64,000 bases of DNA from Lacinutrix algicola (GCF_001418085.1 NZ_LIQH01000046.1:1-64000), one strand, 5' to 3'. Shown: positions 1 to 8,351, counted from the first letter of the stretch. Translations and numbers: made by a program. Notes: a model not told the origin generated them from the letters alone.

Positions 1-10
1 AAATTACACA

Positions 11-137
11 CAACGTTGTTGTATAAGCTTTGTTGCGTTGTTTAAGCAGTGAATTTAGTAAATAAAACACGAACGGCGAAATTCCGGAGGAATTTCCCAA
101 GTGAGCTAAAACCAGCAATAAAGTTTATACGGTGTTG
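11..137 (-). repeat. attC-like repeat 27
   Basis: This is the leftmost repeat in the window. It ends the cassette carrying the SH3-domain gene at 150-947. Plus-strand arms GTATAAGCTTTGTTGC and GCAATAAAGTTTATAC pair over 16 positions with two G-T wobbles. The inner hairpin is GAAATTCC-GGA-GGAATTTC. The right end GTTGGCAAA matches the start of its own cassette (near 957-965). Confidence 0.85.
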
Positions 138-149
138 GCAAATCGTTTT

Positions 150-947
150 TTATTTTTCCTTTTCTAACTTTGGAAATAAATCATTATTTTTCCATTCTAA
201 TTCTCTACTCGTTTTCTTGATTTCTATCCAATTAGTTTCTTCATCTTCATAATTTCCGATTTCCTTTTGATAAACTATTTTTCCTTTTATTCCATCTTTA
301 TCTTTAGGGAAAATTAATTTTTCTTCTAACCAATAAATTCCAGCATCTGAAACTTGAGATATTTCCAAGACTTTTTTCAACTCAGACTCTGTTTTGAAGA
401 AGTAAATTCCTCCACCATCGATTCCACAAGCTTCTGATAAATAATTCACAAACAAAATATTCTCTAAATTATCAATTCCTTTATTATCAAAAATGTCAAT
501 TGAAAATTCATAAGTTTCTAAAATAGAAATATTTTCGGTTAGTTCAGATTTTTCATTCAAATGACGTATGATAATTGAGTAATTATCTTCTATTTTTTTA
601 TAAGTAAAAAAGTATTTTGAGTTTTTAAATTCCTTTTTTTCTAACGAAATTAATCCACCAAGTAAATAACCAACTTTATTATTGTATTTAACTTTATAAA
701 AAGGTGATTCAATTCCGTTATAATTTAACTTGTTTTCAGTTTTTTCAAGTATTAGTATTTCTGTTCCAATTTTAAGTAAATCAATCACTTCAGATGTTAA
801 ATTTGGAAGTTTCCTGAATTTGACATCATTTCCAAATAAATAATAATGTTCTCCGCTTTTAAAGTCAAAATTCGGATTATGATATTTTATTTCTTGACTA
901 AAAGAAAAGCTTGTTATTAAAAGAAATAATAATGTTAATTTTTTCAT
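150..947 (-). CDS. Secreted SH3-domain protein (cassette 27)
   Basis: The gene encodes a 265-residue exported protein. Residues 1-17 form a signal peptide ending FSFSQ. Residues about 36-100 look like a bacterial SH3 domain (GNDVKFRKLPN, then a hydrophobic strand and a KVGYLLGGLI end). The rest is unrecognised, with a CGIDGGG motif near residue 174. SH3b domains usually bind peptidoglycan or peptides, but no enzyme domain is visible here. The ATG lies about 18 bases after the cassette boundary and the stop is 12 bases from attC-like repeat 27, so the gene fills its cassette. Function unknown; the domain call is moderate. Confidence 0.75.
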   Translation of the reverse strand: MKKLTLLFLLITSFSFSQEIKYHNPNFDFKSGEHYYLFGNDVKFRKLPNLTSEVIDLLKIGTEILILEKTENKLNYNGIESPFYKVKYNNKVGYLLGGLISLEKKEFKNSKYFFTYKKIEDNYSIIIRHLNEKSELTENISILETYEFSIDIFDNKGIDNLENILFVNYLSEACGIDGGGIYFFKTESELKKVLEISQVSDAGIYWLEEKLIFPKDKDGIKGKIVYQKEIGNYEDEETNWIEIKKTSRELEWKNNDLFPKLEKEK

Positions 948-961
948 TCTTTAATGTTTGC

Positions 962-1089
962 CAACGTTGTTGTATATGGTTTGTTGCGTGTTTCAAGCAA
1001 CTAATTTAGTAAATAATTACCGACCAAGAAAGTCCGAGAGGACTTTCGTAAGTAAGCAATAAGCTAGCAATAAATTATATACGGTGTTG
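962..1089 (-). repeat. attC-like repeat 26
   Basis: Type b repeat. Arms GTATATGGTTTGTTGC and GCAATAAATTATATAC pair with three G-T wobbles on the plus strand, and the inner stem is GAAAGTCC/GGACTTTC. The right end GTTGCCACAC is complementary to GTGTGGCAAC at 1953-1962, the start of its own cassette. Confidence 0.85.
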
Positions 1090-1100
1090 CCACACGTATT

Positions 1101-1946
1101 TTATTTTTCCTCAATTGTTATTAAATTTTCAGAATTAAACATTTCGGCTGGGGAAATTACTTTTTCATTCATAGGTATATTTTCTCCATATCTTTCTTTC
1201 ATTTTGTTCTGAACAATTTCATTAGATAAATCAAAGTCAGAAAGTCGTTCAAGTTTTCCAATTTCTATATTCGCTACTTCTTTGTAAATTTTCCAAACGA
1301 GTTCAGAGCAATATATTTTATCGTCAGACCATTCAAAGTATATATCGTAAGATTTTCCTTTGAATTTTTCTCCGTAAACTTTCATTTCGTTCACAACTCT
1401 ATTTGTTAAAATATTTTCAGAGTTCTTAATTCGTTTAATTACATAATGTCCATTTTCTCCACGATTTTTCCATTCCTGTAATGGTGTCAACTTAACTGGC
1501 TCAACTGCCTCAAAAACAAAAAATTTTCCGTCATTTTCATAGATAATTCCCATATGACTATATTTCGAGTTTGTCGCCAATTGAATGGCTTTACTCTGAC
1601 TCGATTTTGAGGTTTGGAATATTATATCTCCATTTTTAAGGGATTGGTTGTAATTAATTTCTTTCTTGGTTAATGTGATTTCTGTTGGATATTTATAATC
1701 TAAGATTTTCATATAAATATAGAAAGTCAAAACTGGCAAAATTCCAATTAATATTCCCCAAAATTTAAAATTCGGAAGTTTTCTCGTTTTTTCATTAATT
1801 GCCAAGAATAAAATTCCAACTCCTATTGATATAAAAAATAAATAAGTTGGCCACATTTTTTCAGTAAACATTCGATAATTCATTACCAATCCATAAATAA
1901 TATATGCAATTCCGAATATTCCTAAAGGTGTTTTGAAGTTCTTCAT
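1101..1946 (-). CDS. Membrane-anchored YiiX-like NlpC/P60 cysteine hydrolase (cassette 26)
   Basis: The protein has 281 residues. Three hydrophobic segments lie in residues 8-85, followed by a soluble domain resembling the YiiX/YebB permuted NlpC/P60 hydrolases. Visible motifs are GDIIFQTSKSSQSKAIQLA with YSHMGII (candidate catalytic His) and, about 85 residues later, KIYCSELVWK (candidate catalytic Cys). Members of this family hydrolyse amide or ester bonds in cell-wall or lipid substrates; the substrate here is unknown. The ATG is about 15 bases from the cassette boundary and the stop is 11 bases from its attC-like repeat. The family call is fairly firm from motif order. Confidence 0.78.
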   Translation of the reverse strand: MKNFKTPLGIFGIAYIIYGLVMNYRMFTEKMWPTYLFFISIGVGILFLAINEKTRKLPNFKFWGILIGILPVLTFYIYMKILDYKYPTEITLTKKEINYNQSLKNGDIIFQTSKSSQSKAIQLATNSKYSHMGIIYENDGKFFVFEAVEPVKLTPLQEWKNRGENGHYVIKRIKNSENILTNRVVNEMKVYGEKFKGKSYDIYFEWSDDKIYCSELVWKIYKEVANIEIGKLERLSDFDLSNEIVQNKMKERYGENIPMNEKVISPAEMFNSENLITIEEK

Positions 1947-1958
1947 TTATATGTGTGG

Positions 1959-2086
1959 CAACGTTTCATGTATGGAAAGTTGCGTGTTTGTATGCGAGGA
2001 TTTTCCGAAGGAAAATCAGAAGCTGGCAAACAAAACAACTACCAAAAAGTTAGGACTAAAATAGCCATTTTTTATACATTTTGTTA
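1959..2086 (-). repeat. attC-like repeat 25
   Basis: A divergent copy. Left end AACGTTTCATGTATGG, inner hairpin GATTTTCC-GAA-GGAAAATC, right end TTTATACATTTTGTTAGCG. The right end GTTAGCGAAC is complementary to GTTCGCTAAC at 2456-2465, the start of its own cassette. Confidence 0.8.
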
Positions 2087-2461
2087 GCGAACGTTATAAT
2101 TTCTCACTTTTAGGATTGATTTAATTCTCTAACATTTATAAAACATTGTTTTAGTGATTTTTATTTACCACATTTAGATTTTCCGTACAAAAAGTAAATC
2201 CGCCGTAATATTTGCGTTTTGCTATGGTCAGAAATTTTAGAGTTTAGATTACGTACAGAATATCAGTCCGACGCAATATTTGCGCATTGCACTTGTCCGA
2301 AATCGGTTGAGTAAGTAAATCCGTTGCCTTTTATGTTAAAAGTCTTTTAAGAAGCTAATTTGACGAAAGAGTAATGTTTTAATTTTTTTGATAAAATTAA
2401 AATCACAGAGTTAGAAATTAAGGAATTTCACTTTTTTTTGAGCCGAGTGAGCAATGTTCGC
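2087..2461 (-). mobile_element. Non-coding cassette 25 (body)
   Basis: About 375 bases with no credible reading frame on either strand. Just inside its start (minus strand) it carries ATTGCTCACTCGGCTCAAAA, a block shared with the amplified non-coding cassettes at 6136-8862 and 16924-17115. It also has several degenerate GCAATATTTGCG motifs. What it does is unknown; possibilities are an RNA, a promoter or spacer cargo. Confidence 0.7.
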
Positions 2462-2588
2462 TAACGTTGTTGTATAAGCTTTGTTGCGTTGTTCAAGCAG
2501 TGAATTTAGTAAATAAAACACGAACGGAGAAATTCCGAAGGAATTTCCCAAGTGAGCTAAAACTAGCAATAAAGTTTATACGGTGTTG
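2462..2588 (-). repeat. attC-like repeat 24
   Basis: Type a repeat, nearly identical to repeats 27 and 5. The inner stem is GAAATTCC/GGAATTTC. The right end GTTGTACACA is complementary to TGTGTACAAC at 3113-3122, the start of its own cassette. Confidence 0.85.
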
Positions 2589-2600
2589 TACACAGTACTT

Positions 2601-3101
2601 TTATTTCCATTGTTTTAAAATCTCTTCAATTCCTTTATTAATTCCGTTATAATAATTTCCGTTTTTAAATTCAGGAATCATAATGTTTTCAATAATCTCT
2701 TTACGAGTTTGTTTTAATAAAATATCCTTTGTATCCATAGCAATTCCAATTCCAATATTTTTTAGAGATTTGTTCAAAGTGATTATTATTCCGCTATTTG
2801 TTCCAAGTACATTAACAATACTCCATTCTTTATTCAACTTCTCTCTTGAAGGGTTTATTAAAATTATAATCTGTTTTCCATTTTCTTTTAGCAGTTTAAC
2901 TAACAGTTTTTCTAATTCCTCATTTTGTTCTAGTGTAAAGGTTTTGTCTAAATCATTAAGGTAAGTGAAAGGTTTCGCTTTATAATTTTCAGGCATATTA
3001 GAGAAATCAAATTCCACTTTTGGAAGCTTTTCCTCTTTTTTTTGTGCATTACAAGAAAATAAACTCATTGTTAGAATTATTAAAAGTATCTCTATTCTCA
3101 T
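2601..3101 (-). CDS. TPM-domain lipoprotein (cassette 24)
   Basis: The 166-residue protein has a lipoprotein signal (MRIEILLIILTMSLFSC, lipobox LFSC, Cys17). It then shows a TPM (DUF477) fold pattern: YLNDLDKTFTLEQNEELEKLL near 47-67, a QIIILIN strand, GIGIAMDTKDILLKQTRKE, and a C-terminal YNGINKGIEEILK helix. TPM domains occur in membrane-attached proteins linked to photosystem repair or membrane protein quality control; here the role is unknown. The ATG lies about 20 bases after the cassette boundary and the stop 12 bases before the repeat. Confidence 0.75.
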   Translation of the reverse strand: MRIEILLIILTMSLFSCNAQKKEEKLPKVEFDFSNMPENYKAKPFTYLNDLDKTFTLEQNEELEKLLVKLLKENGKQIIILINPSREKLNKEWSIVNVLGTNSGIIITLNKSLKNIGIGIAMDTKDILLKQTRKEIIENIMIPEFKNGNYYNGINKGIEEILKQWK

Positions 3102-3118
3102 TTTTTTTGTATTGTGTA

Positions 3119-3246
3119 CAACGTGTTTGTATATGGTTTGTTGCGTGTTTTAAGCAACTAATTTAGTAAATAATTACAGACCAAGAAAGTCCGCGAGGAC
3201 TTTCGTAAATAGGCGAGAAGCCAGCAATAAATTATATACGATGTTG
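3119..3246 (-). repeat. attC-like repeat 23
   Basis: Type b repeat with inner stem GAAAGTCC/GGACTTTC. The right end GTTGGCAGTA is complementary to TACTGCCAAC at 4253-4262, the start of its own cassette. Confidence 0.85.
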
Positions 3247-3253
3247 GCAGTAG

Positions 3254-4201
3254 TTATTCTTCGTTATCTATTTCTAAATCTTCAAATCTTTCATAACTCA
3301 ATTGTAATTTAACTTCTTCATTCTTCACCTTTTCCGTTGAAGAAAAATCTAATATTTTATATTTCGGAGCACCAAATTCATTTTTAGAATCAAAAGGAGT
3401 CGGTATAGCCGTAAATTGAATTTCTCCAGAATCTTTATTAGATAATGGTAAATATATTTGAAAAGTATAATTTCCATATGCTAATAAAAAAATCATATAT
3501 GGAACATTATCCTTATGCTCTTCTTTTCTCTTAAATAATAAACAAGAAGTGAAATCATGAGGAAGTGGACCAGGAGTAAAAGAATAAAAGCATTTCAAGT
3601 TATTAAGACTAAACCTGCTATTATCGTGCTGTTCTTCGTTTATCCATTCTAAAGTATTCCTAAAATTCTCTAATTCACTTTCGTCTATAATTGTAAGTGC
3701 CATTTTAGTAAGACATTTGTATATTGCAATTGGTATATATGTTGCTCTTATTGTTTTTAATGTGATTGTTTTATTAACTTCGTCAAAATCAAAAATTTCT
3801 CTTTCTCCATCATGAGCTTGAATTTTTAAACCGTCTTTTTTTAAATCAATTCTAGATTTTTCACCTCCTTTTCTTACAGATGGCACACCTTTTTTACCTC
3901 GAACTTGTGACATTGTATGATTTGGGTTCATATAATCTCCCATGTGAGTTTCTATAGTTCTTGCAAATTTACTATTACAAGAATCACATTCATAATAACT
4001 TAAAAGATTATGATTGTTTACAAATTCAGGAATTGCATGAGCGATTTTATTAAATAGAACTTCAGGTTCTGTTTTTTTACAAAACCTACACTTTTTATCT
4101 TCTTTATTTCCTAAATATATTTTTTCTGTAGTATTAAGATGATATGTTTTATGAGGAATATAATTGTTTTCTAGTATTATCATTCTTTTTTCTACTGTCA
4201 T
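3254..4201 (-). CDS. HNH-like zinc-ribbon protein (cassette 23)
   Basis: The 315-residue soluble protein has an N-terminal pattern typical of HNH nucleases with structural zinc: CRFC (38-41), KIAHAIPEF with His55, NNHNLL, then CDSC (72-75). The remaining 230 residues are unrecognised. HNH enzymes with this layout often belong to defence or mobile elements, but an active site was not confirmed. A second in-frame ATG at 4183 (MIILENN) is possible. The leader from the boundary to the first ATG is about 58 bases, longer than usual here. Confidence 0.65.
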   Translation of the reverse strand: MTVEKRMIILENNYIPHKTYHLNTTEKIYLGNKEDKKCRFCKKTEPEVLFNKIAHAIPEFVNNHNLLSYYECDSCNSKFARTIETHMGDYMNPNHTMSQVRGKKGVPSVRKGGEKSRIDLKKDGLKIQAHDGEREIFDFDEVNKTITLKTIRATYIPIAIYKCLTKMALTIIDESELENFRNTLEWINEEQHDNSRFSLNNLKCFYSFTPGPLPHDFTSCLLFKRKEEHKDNVPYMIFLLAYGNYTFQIYLPLSNKDSGEIQFTAIPTPFDSKNEFGAPKYKILDFSSTEKVKNEEVKLQLSYERFEDLEIDNEE

Positions 4202-4258
4202 TTTTGGATGTTTTTAAATAGGAGAATTTCTGTTCTATAGTGAGTTTTTAATTACTGC

Positions 4259-4384
4259 CAACGGTCTAGTATATGGTTTGTTGCGTGTTATTTGCACGTA
4301 ATTTAGTAAATAATAACGGAATAGAAAAGCCGAAGGGCTTTTCGTGAGTAGGCTAGAAGCAGCAATTAATTATATACATTGTTG
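4259..4384 (-). repeat. attC-like repeat 22
   Basis: Type c repeat with inner stem GAAAAGCC/GGCTTTTC and right arm end ATATACATT. The right end GTTGGCAGCA is complementary to TGCTGCCAAC at 4676-4685. Almost identical to repeat 21. Confidence 0.85.
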
Positions 4385-4681
4385 GCAGCAGGTTTTAATT
4401 TTTTATTAGTCAGCCGTTATACTTGCGAAATGCTGATAAATTTAATTTTTATTCGTACGTTTTTAAGGAACGTAGCTCCAGGAATTATTTATTTTTTTAC
4501 TTAAAATTCTAAATTCAGATTGTTTTTTTTGCGCTCAGTTCAGACGTAAGTTTTGATTTTTTTTAAGAGTCAGATTATTAAATTTAATTTTTTCTGCGCA
4601 ATCTTGAAATTTTTGGACCTAAAAAACAAGTACAGACTATAAGAGGAAGAAGGAAAATTGTAGATCTGCACAACTTGCTGC
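4385..4681 (-). mobile_element. Non-coding cassette 22 (body)
   Basis: About 297 bases with no credible gene. It is nearly identical to the neighbouring cassette 21 body (4808-5107), including its repeat, so the pair is a recent tandem duplication or reinsertion. It contains CTGCGCAATCTTGAAAT, similar to the GCGCAATCTT motif of the other non-coding cassettes. Confidence 0.7.
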
Positions 4682-4807
4682 CAACGGTCTAGTATATGGT
4701 TTGTTGCGTGTTATTTGCACGTAATTTAGTAAATAATAACGGAATAGAAAAGCCGAAGGGCTTTTCGTGAGTAGGCTAGAAGCAGCAATTAATTATATAC
4801 ATTGTTG
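4682..4807 (-). repeat. attC-like repeat 21
   Basis: Type c repeat and near-perfect copy of repeat 22. The right end GTTGGCAGCA is complementary to TGCTGCCAAC at 5102-5111, the start of its own cassette. Confidence 0.85.
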
Positions 4808-5107
4808 GCAGCAGGTTTTAATTTTTTATTAGTCAGCCGTTATACTTGCGAAATGCTGATAAATATAATTTTTATTCGTACGTTTTTAAGGAACGTAGCT
4901 CCAGGAATTATTTGTTTTTTTACTTAAAAATCTAAATTCAGATTGTTTTTTTGCGAACAGTTCAGACGTAAGTTTTGATTGTTTTTTTTTTAGAATCAGA
5001 TTTTTAAATTTAATTTTTTCTGCGCAATCTTGAAATTTTTGGACTTAAAAAACAAGTACAGAATATAAGAGGAAGATGGAAAATTGTAGATCGGCACAAC
5101 TTGCTGC
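4808..5107 (-). mobile_element. Non-coding cassette 21 (body)
   Basis: Second copy of the gene-less cassette described at 4385-4681, differing by scattered substitutions and small indels in T and A runs. No reading frame on either strand looks real. Confidence 0.7.
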
Positions 5108-5235
5108 CAACGTTGTTGTATATGGTTTGTTGCGTGTTTCAAGAAACTAATTTAGCAAATAATTACCGACCAAGAAAGTCCGCGAGGACTTTCGTAAGTA
5201 GGCAATAAGCCAGCAATAAACTATATACGGTGTTA
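5108..5235 (-). repeat. attC-like repeat 20
   Basis: Type b repeat with inner stem GAAAGTCC/GGACTTTC. The right end GTTAGGTGC is complementary to GCACCTAAC at 6004-6012, the start of its own cassette. Confidence 0.85.
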
Positions 5236-5266
5236 GGTGCTTTTATTTTTTTTTAATCTCTATAAT

Positions 5267-5941
5267 TTAACCTAAAACTAAAAAACTTTTTTGAATTATA
5301 TCTGATAATACGTCATCCAAAACTTTCTTTGATTTTTCTAAATATTCTAATTGTAAATCGTCTGTTTTCAGATAAAATTTATTTTCACTTTCAATGAAAC
5401 CAATTTTATCATTAAAATCATTGATTAACTTTTCTTTTTCATCGGAATTCTTATATTTTGAATTCTCATGGATAATTTTATTTCTTAAGATTTGAAATTT
5501 TTTCAACCTAGGTTTATGCCTATTTACTAGTTCTACATTTAAGGCTGATGTTAACATTAAATATTCAAAAGAATTTTTTATATAATCTCCACCTTTTAAA
5601 TTTTCAAGAGAGAATTTATGATTAGTTTCTTTTTGAATTAGAAAACAAATTTTTGATAAATGTTCTTCCAAAAAGCTATGAACCAATGCTATTGAGGAAT
5701 GGTAGTATAATGATGTTATAGTATTCAGACTTGTTTCAAAAATATCCTGAATCATACTTTCATTATCTGGGTCACGATTAGTGTCTTCGAATAGTTCATC
5801 TTGTAGTCTTGTTTGATTATCAAGAACACTCTGTCTATTTAATTCGAAATATTTTTTTAAATAATCATATTCTTTAGTCAAACGATTATTAAAATACGCT
5901 AAATCAATTTGTTTGTTATTAGTTTCTTTATTAGTAAACAT
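5267..5941 (-). CDS. HEPN-like protein (cassette 20)
   Basis: The 224-residue soluble, helical protein is unrecognised by overall sequence. Residues 148-160 read KFQILRNKIIHEN, containing R153-X4-H158. This is the R-X4-6-H signature of HEPN-fold RNases and related helical proteins, placed as usual near the start of a helix after a helical N-terminal half (SSIALVHSFLEEHL). HEPN proteins often act as toxins or in antiviral defence; that role here is inference. The leader between boundary and ATG is about 65 bases and carries CTCACTCGGCTTAAA, a block shared with the non-coding cassettes. Confidence 0.6.
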   Translation of the reverse strand: MFTNKETNNKQIDLAYFNNRLTKEYDYLKKYFELNRQSVLDNQTRLQDELFEDTNRDPDNESMIQDIFETSLNTITSLYYHSSIALVHSFLEEHLSKICFLIQKETNHKFSLENLKGGDYIKNSFEYLMLTSALNVELVNRHKPRLKKFQILRNKIIHENSKYKNSDEKEKLINDFNDKIGFIESENKFYLKTDDLQLEYLEKSKKVLDDVLSDIIQKSFLVLG

Positions 5942-6008
5942 AGTATTTAATAATCTGTTTTTTAATAACTAAATATTTTTTATTTAAGCCGAGTGAGATA
6001 ATTGCACC

Positions 6009-6135
6009 TAACGGTTAAGTATAAGGATTGTGCGTTTTTGCTTGCTGGGATTTTCCGCAGGAAAATCAGAAGCTAGCAAAAGAAGCGCTTCCATTGTTTA
6101 GGTACTAAATTAAGCATTATTTTTATACAATGTTG
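6009..6135 (-). repeat. attC-like repeat 19
   Basis: Type d repeat. Left AACGGTTAAGTATAAGG, inner hairpin GATTTTCC-GCA-GGAAAATC, right TTTTTATACAATGTTGCCG. The right end GTTGCCGT is complementary to ACGGCAAC at 6325-6332. Confidence 0.85.
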
Positions 6136-6328
6136 CCGTACGTTAGAGGAATTATTTTATCTACTTAAGAGTTGCGCAAAGCTTAGTAAATCCGTTTAAC
6201 AAAGATTGCGTGTGAGTGAGGTCAGTCGTACGCAAAGATTGCGCAATTAATGGATCGGAAACCGTTATTTATTTTAATCGACTTTTGAGTGAATTATCGT
6301 TTTTTAGAGCCGAGTGAGCAATGGACGG
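6136..6328 (-). mobile_element. Non-coding cassette 19 (body), amplified family
   Basis: About 193 bases without a gene. This is one of six near-identical bodies (also 7633, 7951, 8352, 8672 and 16924). It holds two direct copies of CAAAGATTGCG about 30 bases apart and GCCGAGTGAGCAATGG near its right end. Function unknown. Confidence 0.75.
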
Positions 6329-6454
6329 CAACGTTTATGTATAAGAATAGTTGCGGGTTTGTATGCGAGGATTTTCCGAAGGAAAATCAGACGTTACAAA
6401 CACGCAACGACCTTTGATTAAACACTAAACCGCAATTATTTTTATACGGTGTTG
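6329..6454 (-). repeat. attC-like repeat 18
   Basis: Type e repeat. Arms GTATAAGAATAGTTGCG and CGCAATTATTTTTATAC pair with two G-T wobbles, and the inner stem is GATTTTCC/GGAAAATC. The right end GTTGTAGCCA is complementary to TGGCTACAAC at 6832-6841. Confidence 0.85.
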
Positions 6455-6467
6455 TAGCCAGTTTTTA

Positions 6468-6821
6468 TTATTTTTCTATTCCGAAATTTGCCCAATTCAG
6501 AGTGTTAAAATTTTCATTCCGATAGTTAGTTAATTCCGATTTATTAAACATCAATTCCACTTCATTTTCGGTTCGGTCAAAATTCACAATCCAATGCGAA
6601 CAAATTCTGTCAGTCAATTCAATTGATTCCAAAATCGAATTATTTTGGTCAGCCATTTTTCCAATAATTTCAATTCGGTATGAGTTTTTCAGTTTCGCAT
6701 ATTTTGAGATTTCAAATCCGTTTTCACAATTCAGAGTTTCGCATATCAATTCCGCAAACTTTTTCCCTTTTTCAAGAGAATTTTGGTTTTCAGTAATTAA
6801 AGTTAATCGAAAGTTCTTCAT
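6468..6821 (-). CDS. Unknown 117-residue protein, copy 1 (cassette 18)
   Basis: I do not recognise this small soluble protein (MKNFRLTLITENQ start). It has no signal peptide or membrane segment. A near-identical copy lies at 13562-13915, differing by His/Pro before WIV. The frame is open upstream to 6875, but that part would run across the cassette boundary into the next repeat. The ATG at 6821, about 20 bases inside the cassette, is the credible start. The stop is 13 bases from its repeat. Confidence 0.7.
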   Translation of the reverse strand: MKNFRLTLITENQNSLEKGKKFAELICETLNCENGFEISKYAKLKNSYRIEIIGKMADQNNSILESIELTDRICSHWIVNFDRTENEVELMFNKSELTNYRNENFNTLNWANFGIEK

Positions 6822-6837
6822 TTTCTCAAATTGGCTA

Positions 6838-6964
6838 CAACGTTGATGTGTATGGTTAGTTGCGTGGTTAAGCAACTAAGTTAGCAAACTAATCACAGAT
6901 AGAATATTCCGCAGGAATGTTCGTAAGTCGGCAGTGACCAAGCAATTAATTATACACGGTGTTG
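6838..6964 (-). repeat. attC-like repeat 17
   Basis: Type f repeat. Arms GTGTATGGTTAGTTGC and GCAATTAATTATACAC show covariation with other types (GTGTAT/ATACAC instead of GTATAT/ATATAC). The inner hairpin is GAATATTCC/GGAATGTTC. The right end GTTGGCAAA is complementary to TTTGCCAAC at 7501-7509. Confidence 0.85.
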
Positions 6965-6977
6965 GCAAATCGTTATT

Positions 6978-7484
6978 TTAATTCGCGTTCTGCCATTCAC
7001 AACCATTAGTTCTTTGTTCTTTAGTTAGAGTCCAAACGTTAATTGCTTTACTCTTAAGTTTGTTTTCAGATTCAGGTTCCACCAATTCAATTTCCATAAT
7101 ACATTCAGTCGCAATTTTGTAATCAGAATTTTCTATTAAATATCCATTTACATAAACTCCGTTATTTTTTTCAATTCCGAAAAATTCATTTAATTCAGAT
7201 TGTGTTTTAAAAGCAGTTTCTTTCTTTAAACTGACAAAAATAATTCCGTTTTCAGACAGATTGAAGAATTTATGTTCTTTCCGATTTGGTTTGCCTTTAA
7301 TAACACTTATTTCATCAATCAATTCTTTTGTTGTTCCGATAGCACTTTCATTCCCAATAATGTCTTTTTCAATGATGATTGTCGGACAATTATTTTTTAC
7401 AGTTGGTAATTTCACGTATGTATCTTGAGAATAGATATTCGTAAAACAGAAAGTAAAAATTAAAATAAAAATTATTCTTTTCAT
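6978..7484 (-). CDS. Secreted protein of unknown function (cassette 17)
   Basis: The 168-residue protein has a clear signal peptide (MKRIIFILIFTFCFTNIYSQ) and a soluble mature part. The mature part carries Cys residues at NNCPTIII, TECIMEIE and NGCEWQN, possibly disulfide-bonded in the periplasm. The frame is open to 7508, but that upstream ATG sits on the cassette boundary. The start at 7484 gives the proper signal peptide and lies about 22 bases inside the cassette. The family is not recognised. Confidence 0.7.
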   Translation of the reverse strand: MKRIIFILIFTFCFTNIYSQDTYVKLPTVKNNCPTIIIEKDIIGNESAIGTTKELIDEISVIKGKPNRKEHKFFNLSENGIIFVSLKKETAFKTQSELNEFFGIEKNNGVYVNGYLIENSDYKIATECIMEIELVEPESENKLKSKAINVWTLTKEQRTNGCEWQNAN

Positions 7485-7505
7485 ATGCGTTTCGTTAATG
7501 TTTGC

Positions 7506-7632
7506 CAACGGTTACGTATAAGGATTGTGCGCTTTTGTTTGCTGGGATTTTCCGTAGGAAAATCAGAAGCTAGCAAAAGAAGCACTTCCATTGTTTAAGG
7601 ACTAAATTAAGCATAATTTTTATACAATGTTG
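7506..7632 (-). repeat. attC-like repeat 16
   Basis: Type d repeat with inner hairpin GATTTTCC-GTA-GGAAAATC. The right end GTTGCCGT is complementary to ACGGCAAC at 7820-7827. Confidence 0.85.
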
Positions 7633-7823
7633 CCGTACGTTACAGGAATTATTTTATTGGCTTAAGAGTTGCGTTAGGTTTAGTAAATCCGTTTAACAAA
7701 GATTGCGTGGGAGTGAGGTCAGTCGTACGCAAAGATTGCGCAATTAATGGATCGGAAACCGTTATTACTTTAATCGACTTTTGAGTGAATTACCGTTTTT
7801 TGAGCCGAGTGAGCAATGGACGG
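7633..7823 (-). mobile_element. Non-coding cassette 16 (body), amplified family
   Basis: Gene-less cassette of the six-copy family. It has the paired CAAAGATTGCG motifs, GGATCGGAAACCGTTATTAC, and GAGCCGAGTGAGCAATGGACG at its right end. Open frames crossing it also cross into the repeat and are not credible. Confidence 0.75.
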
Positions 7824-7950
7824 CAACGGTTACGTATAAGGATAGTGCGTTTTTGCTTGCTGGGATTTTCCGTAGGAAAATCAGAAGCTGGCAAAAGAAG
7901 CACTTCCATTGTTTCAGGACTAAACTAAGCATTATTTTTATACAATGTTG
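7824..7950 (-). repeat. attC-like repeat 15
   Basis: Type d repeat with inner stem GATTTTCC/GGAAAATC. The right end GTTGCCGT is complementary to ACGGCAAC at 8221-8228. Confidence 0.85.
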
Positions 7951-8224
7951 CCGTACGTTACAGGAATTATTTTATAGGCTTAAGAGTTGCGTAAAGCTTG
8001 GTAAATCGGATTAGTAAAGATTGCGTAATTAATAAATTGGAATCCATTTAATTTTATCGGCTTAAGAGTTGCGTAAAGTTTAGTAAATCCGTTTAACAAA
8101 GATTGCGTTGGAGTGAGGGCAGTCGTACGCAAAGATTGCGCAATTAATGTATCGGAAACCGTTATTTATTTTAATCGACTTTTGAGTGAATTACCGTTTT
8201 TTGAACCGAGTGAGCAATGGACGG
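7951..8224 (-). mobile_element. Non-coding cassette 15 (body), enlarged copy
   Basis: Member of the amplified gene-less family, about 80 bases longer than the others. The opening part (GGCTTAAGAGTTGCGTAAAG and following) occurs twice, at about 7976 and 8060, so this copy has an internal partial duplication. Confidence 0.75.
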
Positions 8225-8351
8225 CAACGGTTAAGTATAAGGATTGTGCGTTTTTGCTTGCTGGGATTTTCCGCAGGAAAATCAGAAGCTAGCAAAAGAA
8301 TCACTTCCATTGTTTCAGGACTAAATTAAGCATTATTTTTATACAATGTTG
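8225..8351 (-). repeat. attC-like repeat 14
   Basis: Type d repeat with inner hairpin GATTTTCC-GCA-GGAAAATC. The right end GTTGCCGT is complementary to ACGGCAAC at 8541-8548. Confidence 0.85.

Noticed and set aside
6822-6875. Longer N-terminus for cassette genes (also 9758-9814, 7485-7508, 12393-12419)
   Set aside because: These extensions encode the repeat itself, with near-identical peptides such as MLNHATNHT, and would cross the recombination boundary. The internal ATGs are used instead.
7781-8014. Plus-strand frame of 77 residues
   Set aside because: It runs across a cassette boundary and a hairpin repeat, and lies within the amplified non-coding family. Similar frames at 49-252, 2467-2652 and 16640-16864 are the repeats read in a chance open frame.
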